Assembly (NCBI GenBank): GCA_045637205.1
Contig: JAZTYY010000030.1
Location: forward strand, 1 to 26,500
Direction: 5' to 3'
From: RGIG4608 sp045637205
GTDB taxonomy: Bacteria; Bacillota; Clostridia; Oscillospirales; CAG-272
Length of the DNA stretch: 26,500 bases
Numbering within the stretch: position 1 is the first letter of the stretch; every line of letters begins with the position of its first letter. The notes under the pieces were generated by a model. That model did not search any database. It was not told the DNA's origin and was given only the letters and a program-made list of their open reading frames with translations. Of this stretch, positions 16,456-24,464 are shown in pieces. The position numbers were made by a program, and so were the translations under genes.

Positions 16456-16474
16456 AATACGACAAGGAATTTTT

Positions 16475-17578
16475 ATGATTAATTCAAAATTTTCTAAAAG
16501 TAAAAGGGGATTCACCTTAACTGAATTGTTGGTTGTAATTGCAATTTTAGCTGTTTTGTCAACTGTAGTAATCATAGGTTATTCTCACTCAATAAAAAGA
16601 AGTGCCATCACAACTGATAATCTTTTGGCTGAGCAAATAAACGCTCATCTTAATATTGAAAAAACTACTTCCGATTTTCAAAACGATAATGAGATAGCTA
16701 AAATAATCCAAGCCAATTTTGACCGCAATACTCCAGTTGAAACCAAGGAGTATGATATGGATATTTACTATAATTCTGATACACAAAGATTTGAAGTAAT
16801 GTCTAATAGTGAAGTTAATGACAAATATCAAAACTTGAATTATTATTTTAATTTATCCACCTTCAACATTAGCAAAACTTATTTTGAAGCTTTTGAACCC
16901 GTTAAAACTTTTGAGAATACTGACGAACAATTATGCTCATATACTCAAAATAACAATCTGTATATATACATTTCTAAGGATGAATCAAATAACTTAAAAG
17001 CACATTCGGTCGACCTCTCAAAAATAATTTCAGCCCATGATTGCGAAGGAAATACGTTGCCAATAACGTTTAATAGCAATATGTTAATTGATGATAACAA
17101 GTTATTGCCTTCAGCTCCTGGTTCATATGAGGTTAAGTGTATTTCCAATGACTCACAAAACACCTTAGAATACACCTTGAAGGTTTATGTGAAAAACGTT
17201 TATTTATCAATTGATGCTGAAATAAATGCTAATGATGTAACGCATAAGGTCAACAAAATCAATCAAAACACTTTGACTATAAGCACGAATAACCTTAGAT
17301 ATAACTTAGAAATTAAGGACTATCACAATTCAGGTTTAAGCCCATACTTTGTTGAATTATCTGAGCAAACACATTTAGTTGATAGTATAACATTCCTAAT
17401 ATACATTGGTGATGAAATCATTGAGACGCCCATAACACCCGGATTTAATGAATTTATCGTAAATTTAGACTCTATTGAATCAAATGATTTTGATACGATT
17501 AAAGTCAGATATAGATATCAAGGTATAAACGGAGTCTATTGCTATTCCGAAGAAAAAATATTAACAATAAAAGAATAA
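16475..17578 (+). CDS. Prepilin-like protein with type IV pilin N-terminus
   Basis: This 367-residue protein begins with a short basic leader ending at G12, then FTLTELLVVIAILAVLS: a class III prepilin signal with cleavage G12/F13 and Glu at mature position 5 (E17), followed by the hydrophobic assembly helix. The rest (about 330 residues) is Asn/Asp/Ser-rich, probably beta-rich and extracellular, and I do not recognise it. It contains no predicted pilus machinery and none is encoded nearby, so processing and assembly would depend on genes elsewhere, such as a PilD peptidase, or it may be a stand-alone surface protein. SD AAGGAA precedes the start. The MFS gene starts 4 bases after its stop. 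Confidence 0.75.
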   Translation: MINSKFSKSKRGFTLTELLVVIAILAVLSTVVIIGYSHSIKRSAITTDNLLAEQINAHLNIEKTTSDFQNDNEIAKIIQANFDRNTPVETKEYDMDIYYNSDTQRFEVMSNSEVNDKYQNLNYYFNLSTFNISKTYFEAFEPVKTFENTDEQLCSYTQNNNLYIYISKDESNNLKAHSVDLSKIISAHDCEGNTLPITFNSNMLIDDNKLLPSAPGSYEVKCISNDSQNTLEYTLKVYVKNVYLSIDAEINANDVTHKVNKINQNTLTISTNNLRYNLEIKDYHNSGLSPYFVELSEQTHLVDSITFLIYIGDEIIETPITPGFNEFIVNLDSIESNDFDTIKVRYRYQGINGVYCYSEEKILTIKE

Positions 17579-17582
17579 AATC

Positions 17583-18743
17583 ATGTACACACTATTAATT
17601 TCAATCATATATCTCGCATTCATAAGCTTGGGATTACCTGATTCACTATTAGGAGCTTCATGGCCCATCATGCATGAAGAAATTGGAGTATCAATTTCAT
17701 TTATGGGAATAATATCCATGGTGGTATCCCTTTCAACTATTATCTCAAGCTTGTTATCAAACAAACTTACCCATAAATTCGGCACGAAATGGGTTACAAC
17801 CATAAGTGTATTCCTGTCCGCAATTGCCTTGCTTGGATTTTCTTATTCCACAAATATTTGGATGATACTTATTTTCGCAATACCATATGGTCTTGGAGCA
17901 GGTGGTGTAGATGCTGCCCTAAACAATTACGTAGCACTACATTATTCATCCAAACACATGAGTTGGCTGCACTGCTTTTGGGGAGTTGGAACAATAATCA
18001 GTCCATTTGTTATGAGCTATAGTCTTGCTAACGCAAATTGGAATTTGGGATATCGTATCATATCATTCATTCAGTTGGCTATTGCTGTTATTATGTTGAT
18101 AACACTACCTCTTTGGAAGGTTAATGATACTAAACCAGAAAACAAACCTGAAAAAGTAAAAAGCATTGGAATTATTGATGCCATAAAAATCAAGGGTGTA
18201 GCAACTTTATTGATTGGCTTTTTCAGTTATTGCGCAACTGAATCAACAGTAATGGCTTGGGCTTGTACATATTTAGTCGAGGCTAAAAGAATTGACGAGC
18301 CTACCGCTGCAGCATTCGCATCAAGCTTTTTTATTGGAATGACAGTTGGAAGATTTTTAAGCGGATTTGTGATGGACAAGCTTGGTGATAGAAAAATGAT
18401 TTTACTTGGAACATCAGTTTTGACTCTTGGCATATTAATTTTGCTGATTCCAAGCTCCAATTATGTAATTTCACTTATCGCACTTATAGTATCAGGCCTT
18501 GGATGTGCTCCAATTTACCCCTGTATCGTGCATTCCACTCCGAACAATTTTGGAGCAGAGAACTCAGGCGCGATTATAGGTATTCAAATGGCTTGTGCAT
18601 ATCTTGGATCTACTCTAATGGCACCATTTTTCGGGGTTGTTGGCAAATACATTGGTTTTAACCTTCTTCCTGTGTATATGCTGATTTTTGCAGTCTTAAT
18701 GATAGTCATGTTAGAAAAAACATTCAAAACAACAAAACAATAA
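17583..18743 (+). CDS. MFS transporter
   Basis: This 386-residue protein has the length and hydrophobic pattern of a 12-helix major facilitator transporter in the cytoplasmic membrane. The first helix carries the segment FISLGLPDSLLGASWP and the loop between halves is charged (about residues 180-200). The segment SGFVMDKLGDRKM is the loop motif of the second half (GxxxDrxGrR-like). The substrate cannot be told; sugar-permease-like MFS proteins often share this start. No clear SD precedes the ATG, but the prepilin-like gene stops 4 bases upstream, so coupling is likely. A strong terminator follows. Confidence 0.85.
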   Translation: MYTLLISIIYLAFISLGLPDSLLGASWPIMHEEIGVSISFMGIISMVVSLSTIISSLLSNKLTHKFGTKWVTTISVFLSAIALLGFSYSTNIWMILIFAIPYGLGAGGVDAALNNYVALHYSSKHMSWLHCFWGVGTIISPFVMSYSLANANWNLGYRIISFIQLAIAVIMLITLPLWKVNDTKPENKPEKVKSIGIIDAIKIKGVATLLIGFFSYCATESTVMAWACTYLVEAKRIDEPTAAAFASSFFIGMTVGRFLSGFVMDKLGDRKMILLGTSVLTLGILILLIPSSNYVISLIALIVSGLGCAPIYPCIVHSTPNNFGAENSGAIIGIQMACAYLGSTLMAPFFGVVGKYIGFNLLPVYMLIFAVLMIVMLEKTFKTTKQ

Positions 18744-18748
18744 TACAA

Positions 18749-18784
18749 CAAGCCCATTTATCAAAATGGGCTTGACTTTTTATA
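18749..18784 (+). terminator. Rho-independent terminator after the MFS gene
   Basis: An 11-bp perfect stem (CAAGCCCATTT at 18749-18759 with AAATGGGCTTG at 18764-18774) is followed by ACTTTTTAT. It starts six bases after the MFS stop and separates it from the ABC transporter operon. Confidence 0.9.
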
Positions 18785-18793
18785 TAATTACTA

Positions 18794-18822
18794 TTGATTT
18801 TTCAACGGATTCATGGTATTAT
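18794..18822 (+). promoter_or_regulatory. Predicted promoter of the ABC-2 exporter operon
   Basis: -35 TTGATT (18794-18799), a 17-nt spacer and -10 TATTAT (18817-18822) with upstream TGG (extended -10), about 28 bases before the start of the ATPase gene. Confidence 0.7.
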
Positions 18823-18849
18823 TAAATAAATTTAAATTGGGAGAGCATC

Positions 18850-19836
18850 ATGAAAATAATAAGCGTAAAAAATTTAACAAAAGTATTTAAAAAGCCCATA
18901 CGCGAAGAAGGTCTAAAGGGAATGATTAAGGCATTATTTTCTCGCAAATATGATGAGGTAAGAGCCGTTGATGATATTTCATTCGACATCGAGCAAGGCG
19001 AAATTGTGGGATATATTGGCGCTAATGGTGCAGGTAAATCTACAACCATTAAAATGATGTGTGGAATTCTTTTTCCTACCTCCGGTACAGTAACCGTTAA
19101 CGGCATGGGTTTTGAAAAGGATCGTCAAAAAATCAATAAAGAAATGGGTGTAGTTTTCGGGCAAAAAACACAGCTGTGGTGGGATATTCCTCTCATAGAA
19201 ACCTTTAAAATTCTTAAAAGCATTTATGAAGTATCTGATGAAGACTATAACGAGAGGTTTGAATATCTTTGCGAACTCCTTGACATGAAGCCCTTCCTTA
19301 ACCAAACAGTAAGATCCCTCTCTCTCGGTCAAAGAATGAGAGCGGACTTTGCAGCAGCTCTTATTCATTCACCTAAAATTGTATATTTAGATGAACCTAC
19401 AATCGGTCTTGATGTTCTTGTTAAAGACAAAATAAGAGGTGCAATTAAAGAGCTTAACAAAAAGTATAACATTACAGTTATACTCACAACTCACGATATG
19501 AAGGATATTGAAGAGCTTTGCAATAGAATCATCATTATTGACAAAGGTAAGATTCTTTATGACGGCAGCTTGGCTAACATAAAATATAGATTTGGCAACA
19601 CAAAAACCATCTACGTTCCTTCAAATGTTGATATTAATGAGGAACAGTTAATCGGGAAATTTCCAGGCATCGTTCTTGAAAAAAATGATTCCACAACTGC
19701 AATCAAATTTTCTCTTAACGAAATTGATCTTGATGACGTGTTAGTATATCTTATAAATACATACCATGTAAAAGATTTCAAAATTGAAGATATTTCTATT
19801 GAAGATATAACAAAACAATTATATGAAAAGCATTAA
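18850..19836 (+). CDS. ABC-2 exporter ATP-binding protein
   Basis: This 328-residue ATPase powers an ABC-2 type exporter. Walker A is GANGAGKST (57-65), the signature is LSLGQ (157-161), Walker B is VYLDEP (178-183), and the H-loop follows in TTHDM. The charged insert at about residues 16-37 (REEGLKGMIKALFSRKY) is typical of the NatA/DrrA-like group that works with two separate COG4587/COG3694-type permeases. A C-terminal extension of about 90 residues follows the core. SD GGGAG lies before the ATG. The end overlaps the first permease gene by 14 bases. The substrate is unknown. Confidence 0.95.
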   Translation: MKIISVKNLTKVFKKPIREEGLKGMIKALFSRKYDEVRAVDDISFDIEQGEIVGYIGANGAGKSTTIKMMCGILFPTSGTVTVNGMGFEKDRQKINKEMGVVFGQKTQLWWDIPLIETFKILKSIYEVSDEDYNERFEYLCELLDMKPFLNQTVRSLSLGQRMRADFAAALIHSPKIVYLDEPTIGLDVLVKDKIRGAIKELNKKYNITVILTTHDMKDIEELCNRIIIIDKGKILYDGSLANIKYRFGNTKTIYVPSNVDINEEQLIGKFPGIVLEKNDSTTAIKFSLNEIDLDDVLVYLINTYHVKDFKIEDISIEDITKQLYEKH

Positions 19837-20659
19837 AAAAATTCTCAAACTTTACATGCCTTTTTCAAAAGCAGGCATTAAAATAGAGCTTTCATATAAG
19901 GCACAAATAGTAATGTGGATAGCCATCTCGTTTATTCAAATCTTCTTTGTATTCTTTTTGTACAAAGCGATATACGAGAGTTCACCAGATGCTGTGATTA
20001 ACGGATTCACATTTAATGACATGGTGCTTTATATGATAACCTCTTTCTTCTTCTCATTTATTATGGGAGCAGGGGATACAAGCTATGAAATTTGGACGGA
20101 TATTAAAGAGGGAACCATAGCTAATACCTTAACAAAACCGGTTTCATACCGTCTTCGTCATTTATTCACTTATTTTGGCGTTTTAGTATTTGACTTTGCG
20201 GTAATTATAATCCCTTTCTTGTCCATTGTTTATGCAATATTCATATCACTTAGTTTATTAACTGTGAATATAGGTGAATTCGCATTAAACATTTTGTTCT
20301 TTATACTTTTTAGTATTATTGCAGGATTTATTAACAATGCGGTAAGCTATTTTGTGGGAATGTTAGTATTCTATACTGACCACTTGTTTGGTTTAAATAT
20401 GGCAAGAAATGCGCTTCAAGGATTTCTTGGTGGACAAATGGTACCACTTGCATATATGGGAACTCTTGGGGTAGTATTTTCATTCACACCATTCGCATTT
20501 ATGAACTCAATTCCCGTATTGACATTAATGGGCAAATTGAGTATTCTGGATATAGTTATGTATCTTGGAATTGCAATTATATGGATAATTATCATTGAAT
20601 TAGTTAATCATTTCATCTTTAGCCGTGCGCTTAAGAAAATCACAGTGCAGGGAGGTTAA
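19823..20659 (+). CDS. ABC-2 type permease subunit (COG4587-like)
   Basis: This 278-residue integral membrane protein has about six hydrophobic segments and the features of ABC-2 permeases: an N-terminal amphipathic start, then EIWTDIKEGTIANTLTKPVSYRLRHLF, the conserved cytoplasmic loop preceding the central helices. It pairs with the next permease to form the channel driven by the ATPase. Overlap with the ATPase gene (14 bases) and a stop that lies inside the SD of the next gene indicate tight translational coupling. Confidence 0.88.
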   Translation: MKSIKKILKLYMPFSKAGIKIELSYKAQIVMWIAISFIQIFFVFFLYKAIYESSPDAVINGFTFNDMVLYMITSFFFSFIMGAGDTSYEIWTDIKEGTIANTLTKPVSYRLRHLFTYFGVLVFDFAVIIIPFLSIVYAIFISLSLLTVNIGEFALNILFFILFSIIAGFINNAVSYFVGMLVFYTDHLFGLNMARNALQGFLGGQMVPLAYMGTLGVVFSFTPFAFMNSIPVLTLMGKLSILDIVMYLGIAIIWIIIIELVNHFIFSRALKKITVQGG

Positions 20660-20661
20660 AT

Positions 20662-21465
20662 ATGAGATATTTGAAACTATACTTCACATATGCAAAGCTC
20701 TCACTTATGAGCAAGCTTGTTTATAAAGCAAACGTAATTATTGGTATTATTGCTTTCTTATTTACTGAGGCAACATCATTATGTACGCTATACATTTTAG
20801 TAAATAGCGTTAATAGGATTAGGGTAGGGGATATTCACTATGGAATCTTTGAAATCGGCTTGCTTTTTGGTATTACAAATTTAGCTGTTGGTATCGACCA
20901 TCTTCTTACCGACCGTCTTTGGAATGTAGCCTATTGGGAAGTAAGATCGGGCAAGCTCGATCACATGTTTTTAAGACCTGTTCCTGTGTTATTCCAGGTA
21001 ATAGCATCTGAAGTTCAGCTAGAAGCATTGGGAGAGCTCATAGTAGCAACAGCACTTATTACTCTTTGTGCAAGTCAATTAAATATAACCTTCAATTTGG
21101 GAGCTATTTTATTGGTTGTATTAGGCATTATTTGTGCAGCAATAATTATTTCATCATTCAAGATTTTGGTAGCTTCTTTGGCATTTAAATTTCAACGTAG
21201 TGGCCCGTTGCTCCAATTTATTTACAATTTCTCAGGATACACAAAATATCCTATGACGATTTATCCTAAAGTAATTCAAGCAATTTTAACTTTTATTATA
21301 CCGCTTGGTCTTTGCTTATTTTTCCCATTCGAAAATCTTTTCCGTCCGGTAGAAAATCCATTATTGCTCAGTGGTGGCATGATTGCTTTTACACTCGTTT
21401 TTGCAGGGATTTGCATAACCGTATGGAATATCATGGTAAAAAAATACGAAAGCACAGGAACTTAA
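20662..21465 (+). CDS. ABC-2 type permease subunit (COG3694-like)
   Basis: This 267-residue membrane protein resembles the second ABC-2 permease of heteromeric exporters. Its loop NVAYWEVRSGKLDHMFLRPVPVLFQVI is the counterpart of the KEGTIANTLTKPV loop in the first subunit. About six membrane segments are visible. SD GGAGG (20651-20655) spans the stop of the preceding gene. It is the last gene of the operon, followed by the hairpin at 21474-21506. Confidence 0.88.
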   Translation: MRYLKLYFTYAKLSLMSKLVYKANVIIGIIAFLFTEATSLCTLYILVNSVNRIRVGDIHYGIFEIGLLFGITNLAVGIDHLLTDRLWNVAYWEVRSGKLDHMFLRPVPVLFQVIASEVQLEALGELIVATALITLCASQLNITFNLGAILLVVLGIICAAIIISSFKILVASLAFKFQRSGPLLQFIYNFSGYTKYPMTIYPKVIQAILTFIIPLGLCLFFPFENLFRPVENPLLLSGGMIAFTLVFAGICITVWNIMVKKYESTGT

Positions 21466-21473
21466 TAAAAAAT

Positions 21474-21506
21474 AAAGAGAGCAACAAAAGTTGCTCTCTT
21501 TTAATT
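21474..21506. terminator. Two-way terminator between ABC operon and tRNA-Ser
   Basis: A 12-bp perfect stem (AAAGAGAGCAAC at 21474-21485 with GTTGCTCTCTTT at 21490-21501, loop AAAA) gives a T-rich tail on the plus strand. On the minus strand it is followed by the complement of AATAAAAAATAA, also T-rich. It serves both the ABC operon and the convergent tRNA gene. Confidence 0.9.
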
Positions 21507-21597
21507 TGGCGGAGAAGGTGGGATTTGAACCCACGCGACGCGCAAACGCCCTACGAGATTTCGAGTCACGCCTCTTCGACCACTTGAGTACTTCTCC
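21507..21597 (-). tRNA. tRNA-Ser (CGA)
   Basis: A 91-nt class II tRNA on the minus strand with a perfect acceptor stem (GGAGAAG with CTTCTCC), discriminator G and encoded CCA (21507-21509). It has a long variable arm, T loop TTCAAAT, and loop CTCGAAA with anticodon CGA (plus-strand TCG at 21561-21563). The anticodon stem CGTGA/TCTCG has one U29-U41 mismatch. It reads UCG codons. Confidence 0.9.
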
Positions 21598-21614
21598 ATA
21601 TTTTTGACTTTTTA

Positions 21615-21642
21615 ATTATATCATATTATTGGAAAAAATCAA
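21615..21642 (-). promoter_or_regulatory. Predicted promoter of tRNA-Ser
   Basis: On the minus strand: -35 TTGATT (21637-21642), a 16-nt spacer and -10 TATAAT (21615-21620), less than 20 bases before the mature tRNA 5' end. Confidence 0.6.
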
Positions 21643-21671
21643 TAGAAAAATCATATTTTTTTGTTAATAGA

Positions 21672-21700
21672 TTGACTTTTTATTTTGCTTGATGTATAAT
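21672..21700 (+). promoter_or_regulatory. Predicted promoter of the ymdB-like operon
   Basis: -35 TTGACT (21672-21677), a 17-nt spacer and -10 TATAAT (21695-21700), about 43 bases before the start codon at 21744. Confidence 0.8.
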
Positions 21701-21743
21701 TATTTTGTATTTATACAAATATTAATATTATAGAAAGTTTATT

Positions 21744-22517
21744 ATGAAAATTTTAGCTATCGGTGATATCGTTGGCAGCATTGCCATAGATTATCTTGCA
21801 AAAAATCTCTCAAAATTTGTTAGAGATAACAAAATTGATTTTGTAATTGCAAACGGTGAAAATGCAAGCGAAATCAAAGGTTTATCAAAAAATGATGCTG
21901 AAGCCATTTACAACTTAGGTGTTGATTTTATTACACTTGGTAATCATGCCTTTGGCAAAAAAGATCTTTATTCATTCCTCGATAACAATGACCACAAAAT
22001 TATCAGACCCTGTAATTTTCCCATTAAATCTCCGGGAAGTGGTTATAGTATTGTAAACGTAGATGGATATAAGATTCTTATCATCAATGCTCTTGGCACA
22101 ATGTATATGACTCCCCTTAACTCACCCTTTGAAGCTATTGATAGGGTACTTGAAAGAGAAAAGGGAAGCTATGACTTTGCAATTTTGGACTTTCATGCCG
22201 AGGCAACAAGTGAAAAGCTTGCTATAGCACATTATTTTGATGGTAAGATTGCTATTATTTTTGGTACTCATACACATGTTCAAACTGCAGATGAGCAAAT
22301 TTTACCCAACGGCACAGCTTATATTACTGATATTGGTATGACAGGTCCCATTAATAGTATTTTAGGTACTAAAATTGAAACAATAGTCGATAAATTTACT
22401 ATGCAAACACCTCAATTTTTTACTGTTGCTGAAGGAGAGGTAAGAGTTAACGGCACTATTTTTGATATTAATCCCGATAGTGCAAAAATTAATTCAGTAA
22501 CAAGAATAAAATTCTAA
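21744..22517 (+). CDS. YmdB-family (TIGR00282) metallophosphoesterase
   Basis: This 257-residue protein belongs to the YmdB family of dinuclear-metal phosphodiesterases, which in Bacillus hydrolyses 2',3'-cyclic AMP and affects biofilm and motility choices. Metal-binding motifs are visible: GDIVG (7-11), NGEN, GNHAFGKKD, DFHAE and GTHTHVQTAD. Length is close to the family norm. The start has only a weak purine-rich SD. A nucleotidyltransferase gene starts 20 bases downstream, probably in the same operon. The 2',3'-cNMP substrate is inferred from the family. Confidence 0.93.
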   Translation: MKILAIGDIVGSIAIDYLAKNLSKFVRDNKIDFVIANGENASEIKGLSKNDAEAIYNLGVDFITLGNHAFGKKDLYSFLDNNDHKIIRPCNFPIKSPGSGYSIVNVDGYKILIINALGTMYMTPLNSPFEAIDRVLEREKGSYDFAILDFHAEATSEKLAIAHYFDGKIAIIFGTHTHVQTADEQILPNGTAYITDIGMTGPINSILGTKIETIVDKFTMQTPQFFTVAEGEVRVNGTIFDINPDSAKINSVTRIKF

Positions 22518-22537
22518 ATTAAAAAGGAGATTACCCA

Positions 22538-23443
22538 ATGACACTTGTAATTCTTGCAGCCGGAATGGGTTCACGTTACGGCGGAATGAAGCAAATTGAC
22601 CCCATGAATGATGACGGTGATTTCATCATAGATTTTTCTATATTTGATGCTATTAAAGCTGGTTTTAACAAGGTTGTATTTATCATTAAAGAAGAAAATC
22701 TTAAAGATTTTAAAGAAACAATCGGAAATAGAATAAATAAATATATTGACGTTGAATATGCTTTTCAAAGAATGCAGGACGTTCCTGAATGGTTTAATGT
22801 TCCCCAAGAACGCACAAAGCCATGGGGCACTACTCAAGCTATGATGAGCATTATTGATATCGTCAAAGAACCATTTGCAGTTATTAATTCAGATGACTTT
22901 TATGGTCGTGAGGCTTTCGAAATTCTTGCTAATCATCTTAAAACAATTGATGGTTGCACTGGTAAACCCCAGTTTTGCATGGCAGGATATCGTCTTAAAA
23001 ACACTGTTACAGAGCACGGTGCTGTAAATCGTGGTGTGTGCAATATAAATGATGAAGGCCATCTTATTAATATCGTAGAAGCAAAAGAAATTGTTCCTGT
23101 TGGAAACGGCAAAGCAGAATATCCTGACGGGGATAATAAAATAAGTCTTGACCTTGATACAGTTGTTTCAATGAACTGTTGGGGATTCACACCAGATCTT
23201 TTTCCATATCTGACAGCTGAATTCGAACGATTCTTGAAAAACATTAAAAATCCGTTAAAAGATGAGTCCTATCTTACTGACGTTGTTGACGTTATGATTA
23301 AGAGCGACTCTTGTGACGTTGTTGTTTATAATACAAATGCTTGTTGGCTTGGCGTAACTTATGCTGAAGATAAGCCTGCAGTTGTTGCAGGAATTAAAAA
23401 GCTTATTCAAGAGGGTGTATATCCTGAGCATCTTTGGAAATAA
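22538..23443 (+). CDS. Sugar-phosphate-type nucleotidyltransferase
   Basis: This 301-residue protein has the N-terminal nucleotidyltransferase signature ILAAGMGSRYGGMKQ (5-19) and the metal/nucleotide-binding INSDDFYG (D119-D120), with KPWGTTQAMM as the base- and sugar-binding loop. This group joins a sugar-1-phosphate, or a similar phosphate, to an NTP to make an NDP-linked product. With the kinase and aldose epimerase downstream it could complete a kinase-then-nucleotidyl-transfer route for sugar activation. The exact sugar is unknown; a LicC-like choline-phosphate role is an alternative. SD AAGGAG lies upstream of the ATG. A 139-base gap with a hairpin separates it from the kinase. Confidence 0.85.
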   Translation: MTLVILAAGMGSRYGGMKQIDPMNDDGDFIIDFSIFDAIKAGFNKVVFIIKEENLKDFKETIGNRINKYIDVEYAFQRMQDVPEWFNVPQERTKPWGTTQAMMSIIDIVKEPFAVINSDDFYGREAFEILANHLKTIDGCTGKPQFCMAGYRLKNTVTEHGAVNRGVCNINDEGHLINIVEAKEIVPVGNGKAEYPDGDNKISLDLDTVVSMNCWGFTPDLFPYLTAEFERFLKNIKNPLKDESYLTDVVDVMIKSDSCDVVVYNTNACWLGVTYAEDKPAVVAGIKKLIQEGVYPEHLWK

Positions 23444-23530
23444 GTAGATAATATTATGTCAAAATAATTTCAAGTGTTTGGAATTGGCATACAAACCCTC
23501 CCAACGGATATAACGATTAACTTGATTTTC

Positions 23531-23560
23531 AAAACGGCAATTTCTATTGCCGTTTTGGTT
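23531..23560 (+). terminator. Hairpin in the gap before the kinase gene
   Basis: AAAACGGCAA (23531-23540) pairs perfectly with TTGCCGTTTT (23547-23556) around loop TTTCTA, then GGTT. The U run is inside the stem and the tail is short, so it may be a terminator or a partial attenuator. The rest of the 23444-23582 gap shows no clear promoter; TTGGCA/TATAAC at 23484-23514 has a 19-nt spacer and is weak. Confidence 0.6.
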
Positions 23561-23582
23561 GTTAGAAGGAGGAATCATCTTT

Positions 23583-24464
23583 ATGATTAATATGAATCAA
23601 ATCAAAGAAATTCTTGCTGAATTAAGTATTTCAGCGCTTAAAATTTCTCCCTTCAAATCATTTGAGGATGATACCAATTATGACATTTGGTTAGTTGAAA
23701 CTATAGACAATAAATACGTACTCAAGCCGGAAAAAAATTACGAATTTGAAATTTATTCAGCGTTGTTTAGAGAAGAGACACCAGGCGTGCCTAAACTTAT
23801 TGCATCAACTGAATATGAGAATAAAAAATTCATTCTTATTGAGTATATTGAGGGAAAAGATTTGTGCAGATGCGAGCAATCTTCATTAACATTAGTACTT
23901 GATGCGCTAATTTCATTGCAAGAAAAATATTGGGATGACCAAAAACACGAAAATATTGGCTATACATACCCCAAAAGCTATGAGAGCCGTGTAAACAGAG
24001 GTAAATATTTGGGTGACTCAGATATAGAAAAGGCATATGACGAGTTTTTATCTATATACTCAAAACTCCCAAAAACTTTATGTCACGATGACCTTTTACC
24101 ATTTAACGTTATTGTTAATGATAAGGCTGCCTCAATAATTGACTGGGAATACGCGGGCATATTACCATATGCTACCTCAATCGCACGCTTGCTTGCACAC
24201 ACCGAAGATGATAAAAATGCTATTTTTTATATGTCTGAAGATGACAAAGAATTTGCTAAGCAATACTATTATGATAATCTTATTGCTAAACATAATATCT
24301 CGTACGATGAATATATGCATACGTTAGATTTGTTTTTGCTTTACGAGTATTGTGAATGGATTATGCTTGGTAACAAATACTCTACTGCCAACAAAGAAAG
24401 AGCTGCTGCTTACACAATTAAAGCCAAAAATCATTTGGTAAAATTGCAAAAGGAATACATATGA
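23583..24464 (+). CDS. APH/choline-kinase-fold small-molecule kinase
   Basis: This 293-residue protein belongs to the aminoglycoside phosphotransferase / choline kinase fold. The catalytic Brenner motif is CHDDLLPFN with H168, D170 and N175, and the metal-binding Asp is D187 in IIDWEYAG. The ATP-binding Lys lies in YVLKPE near residue 45. Family members phosphorylate choline, sugars at C1 (NahK-like) or antibiotics. Its overlap with an aldose epimerase and nearness to a nucleotidyltransferase favour a sugar or choline substrate; this is inference. The start at 23583 has AAGGAGG (23566-23572) at the right distance; the in-frame ATG at 23547 lies within the hairpin and is rejected. Its stop overlaps the epimerase start (ATGA). 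Confidence 0.8.
   Translation: MINMNQIKEILAELSISALKISPFKSFEDDTNYDIWLVETIDNKYVLKPEKNYEFEIYSALFREETPGVPKLIASTEYENKKFILIEYIEGKDLCRCEQSSLTLVLDALISLQEKYWDDQKHENIGYTYPKSYESRVNRGKYLGDSDIEKAYDEFLSIYSKLPKTLCHDDLLPFNVIVNDKAASIIDWEYAGILPYATSIARLLAHTEDDKNAIFYMSEDDKEFAKQYYYDNLIAKHNISYDEYMHTLDLFLLYEYCEWIMLGNKYSTANKERAAAYTIKAKNHLVKLQKEYI

Noticed and set aside
21312..21587. Plus-strand open frame running into the tRNA-Ser gene
   Set aside because: It overlaps the second ABC permease in another frame and reads through a terminator and an antisense tRNA.
23547..23582. Upstream ATG for the kinase gene
   Set aside because: It lies inside the hairpin arm, and a strong SD points to 23583.
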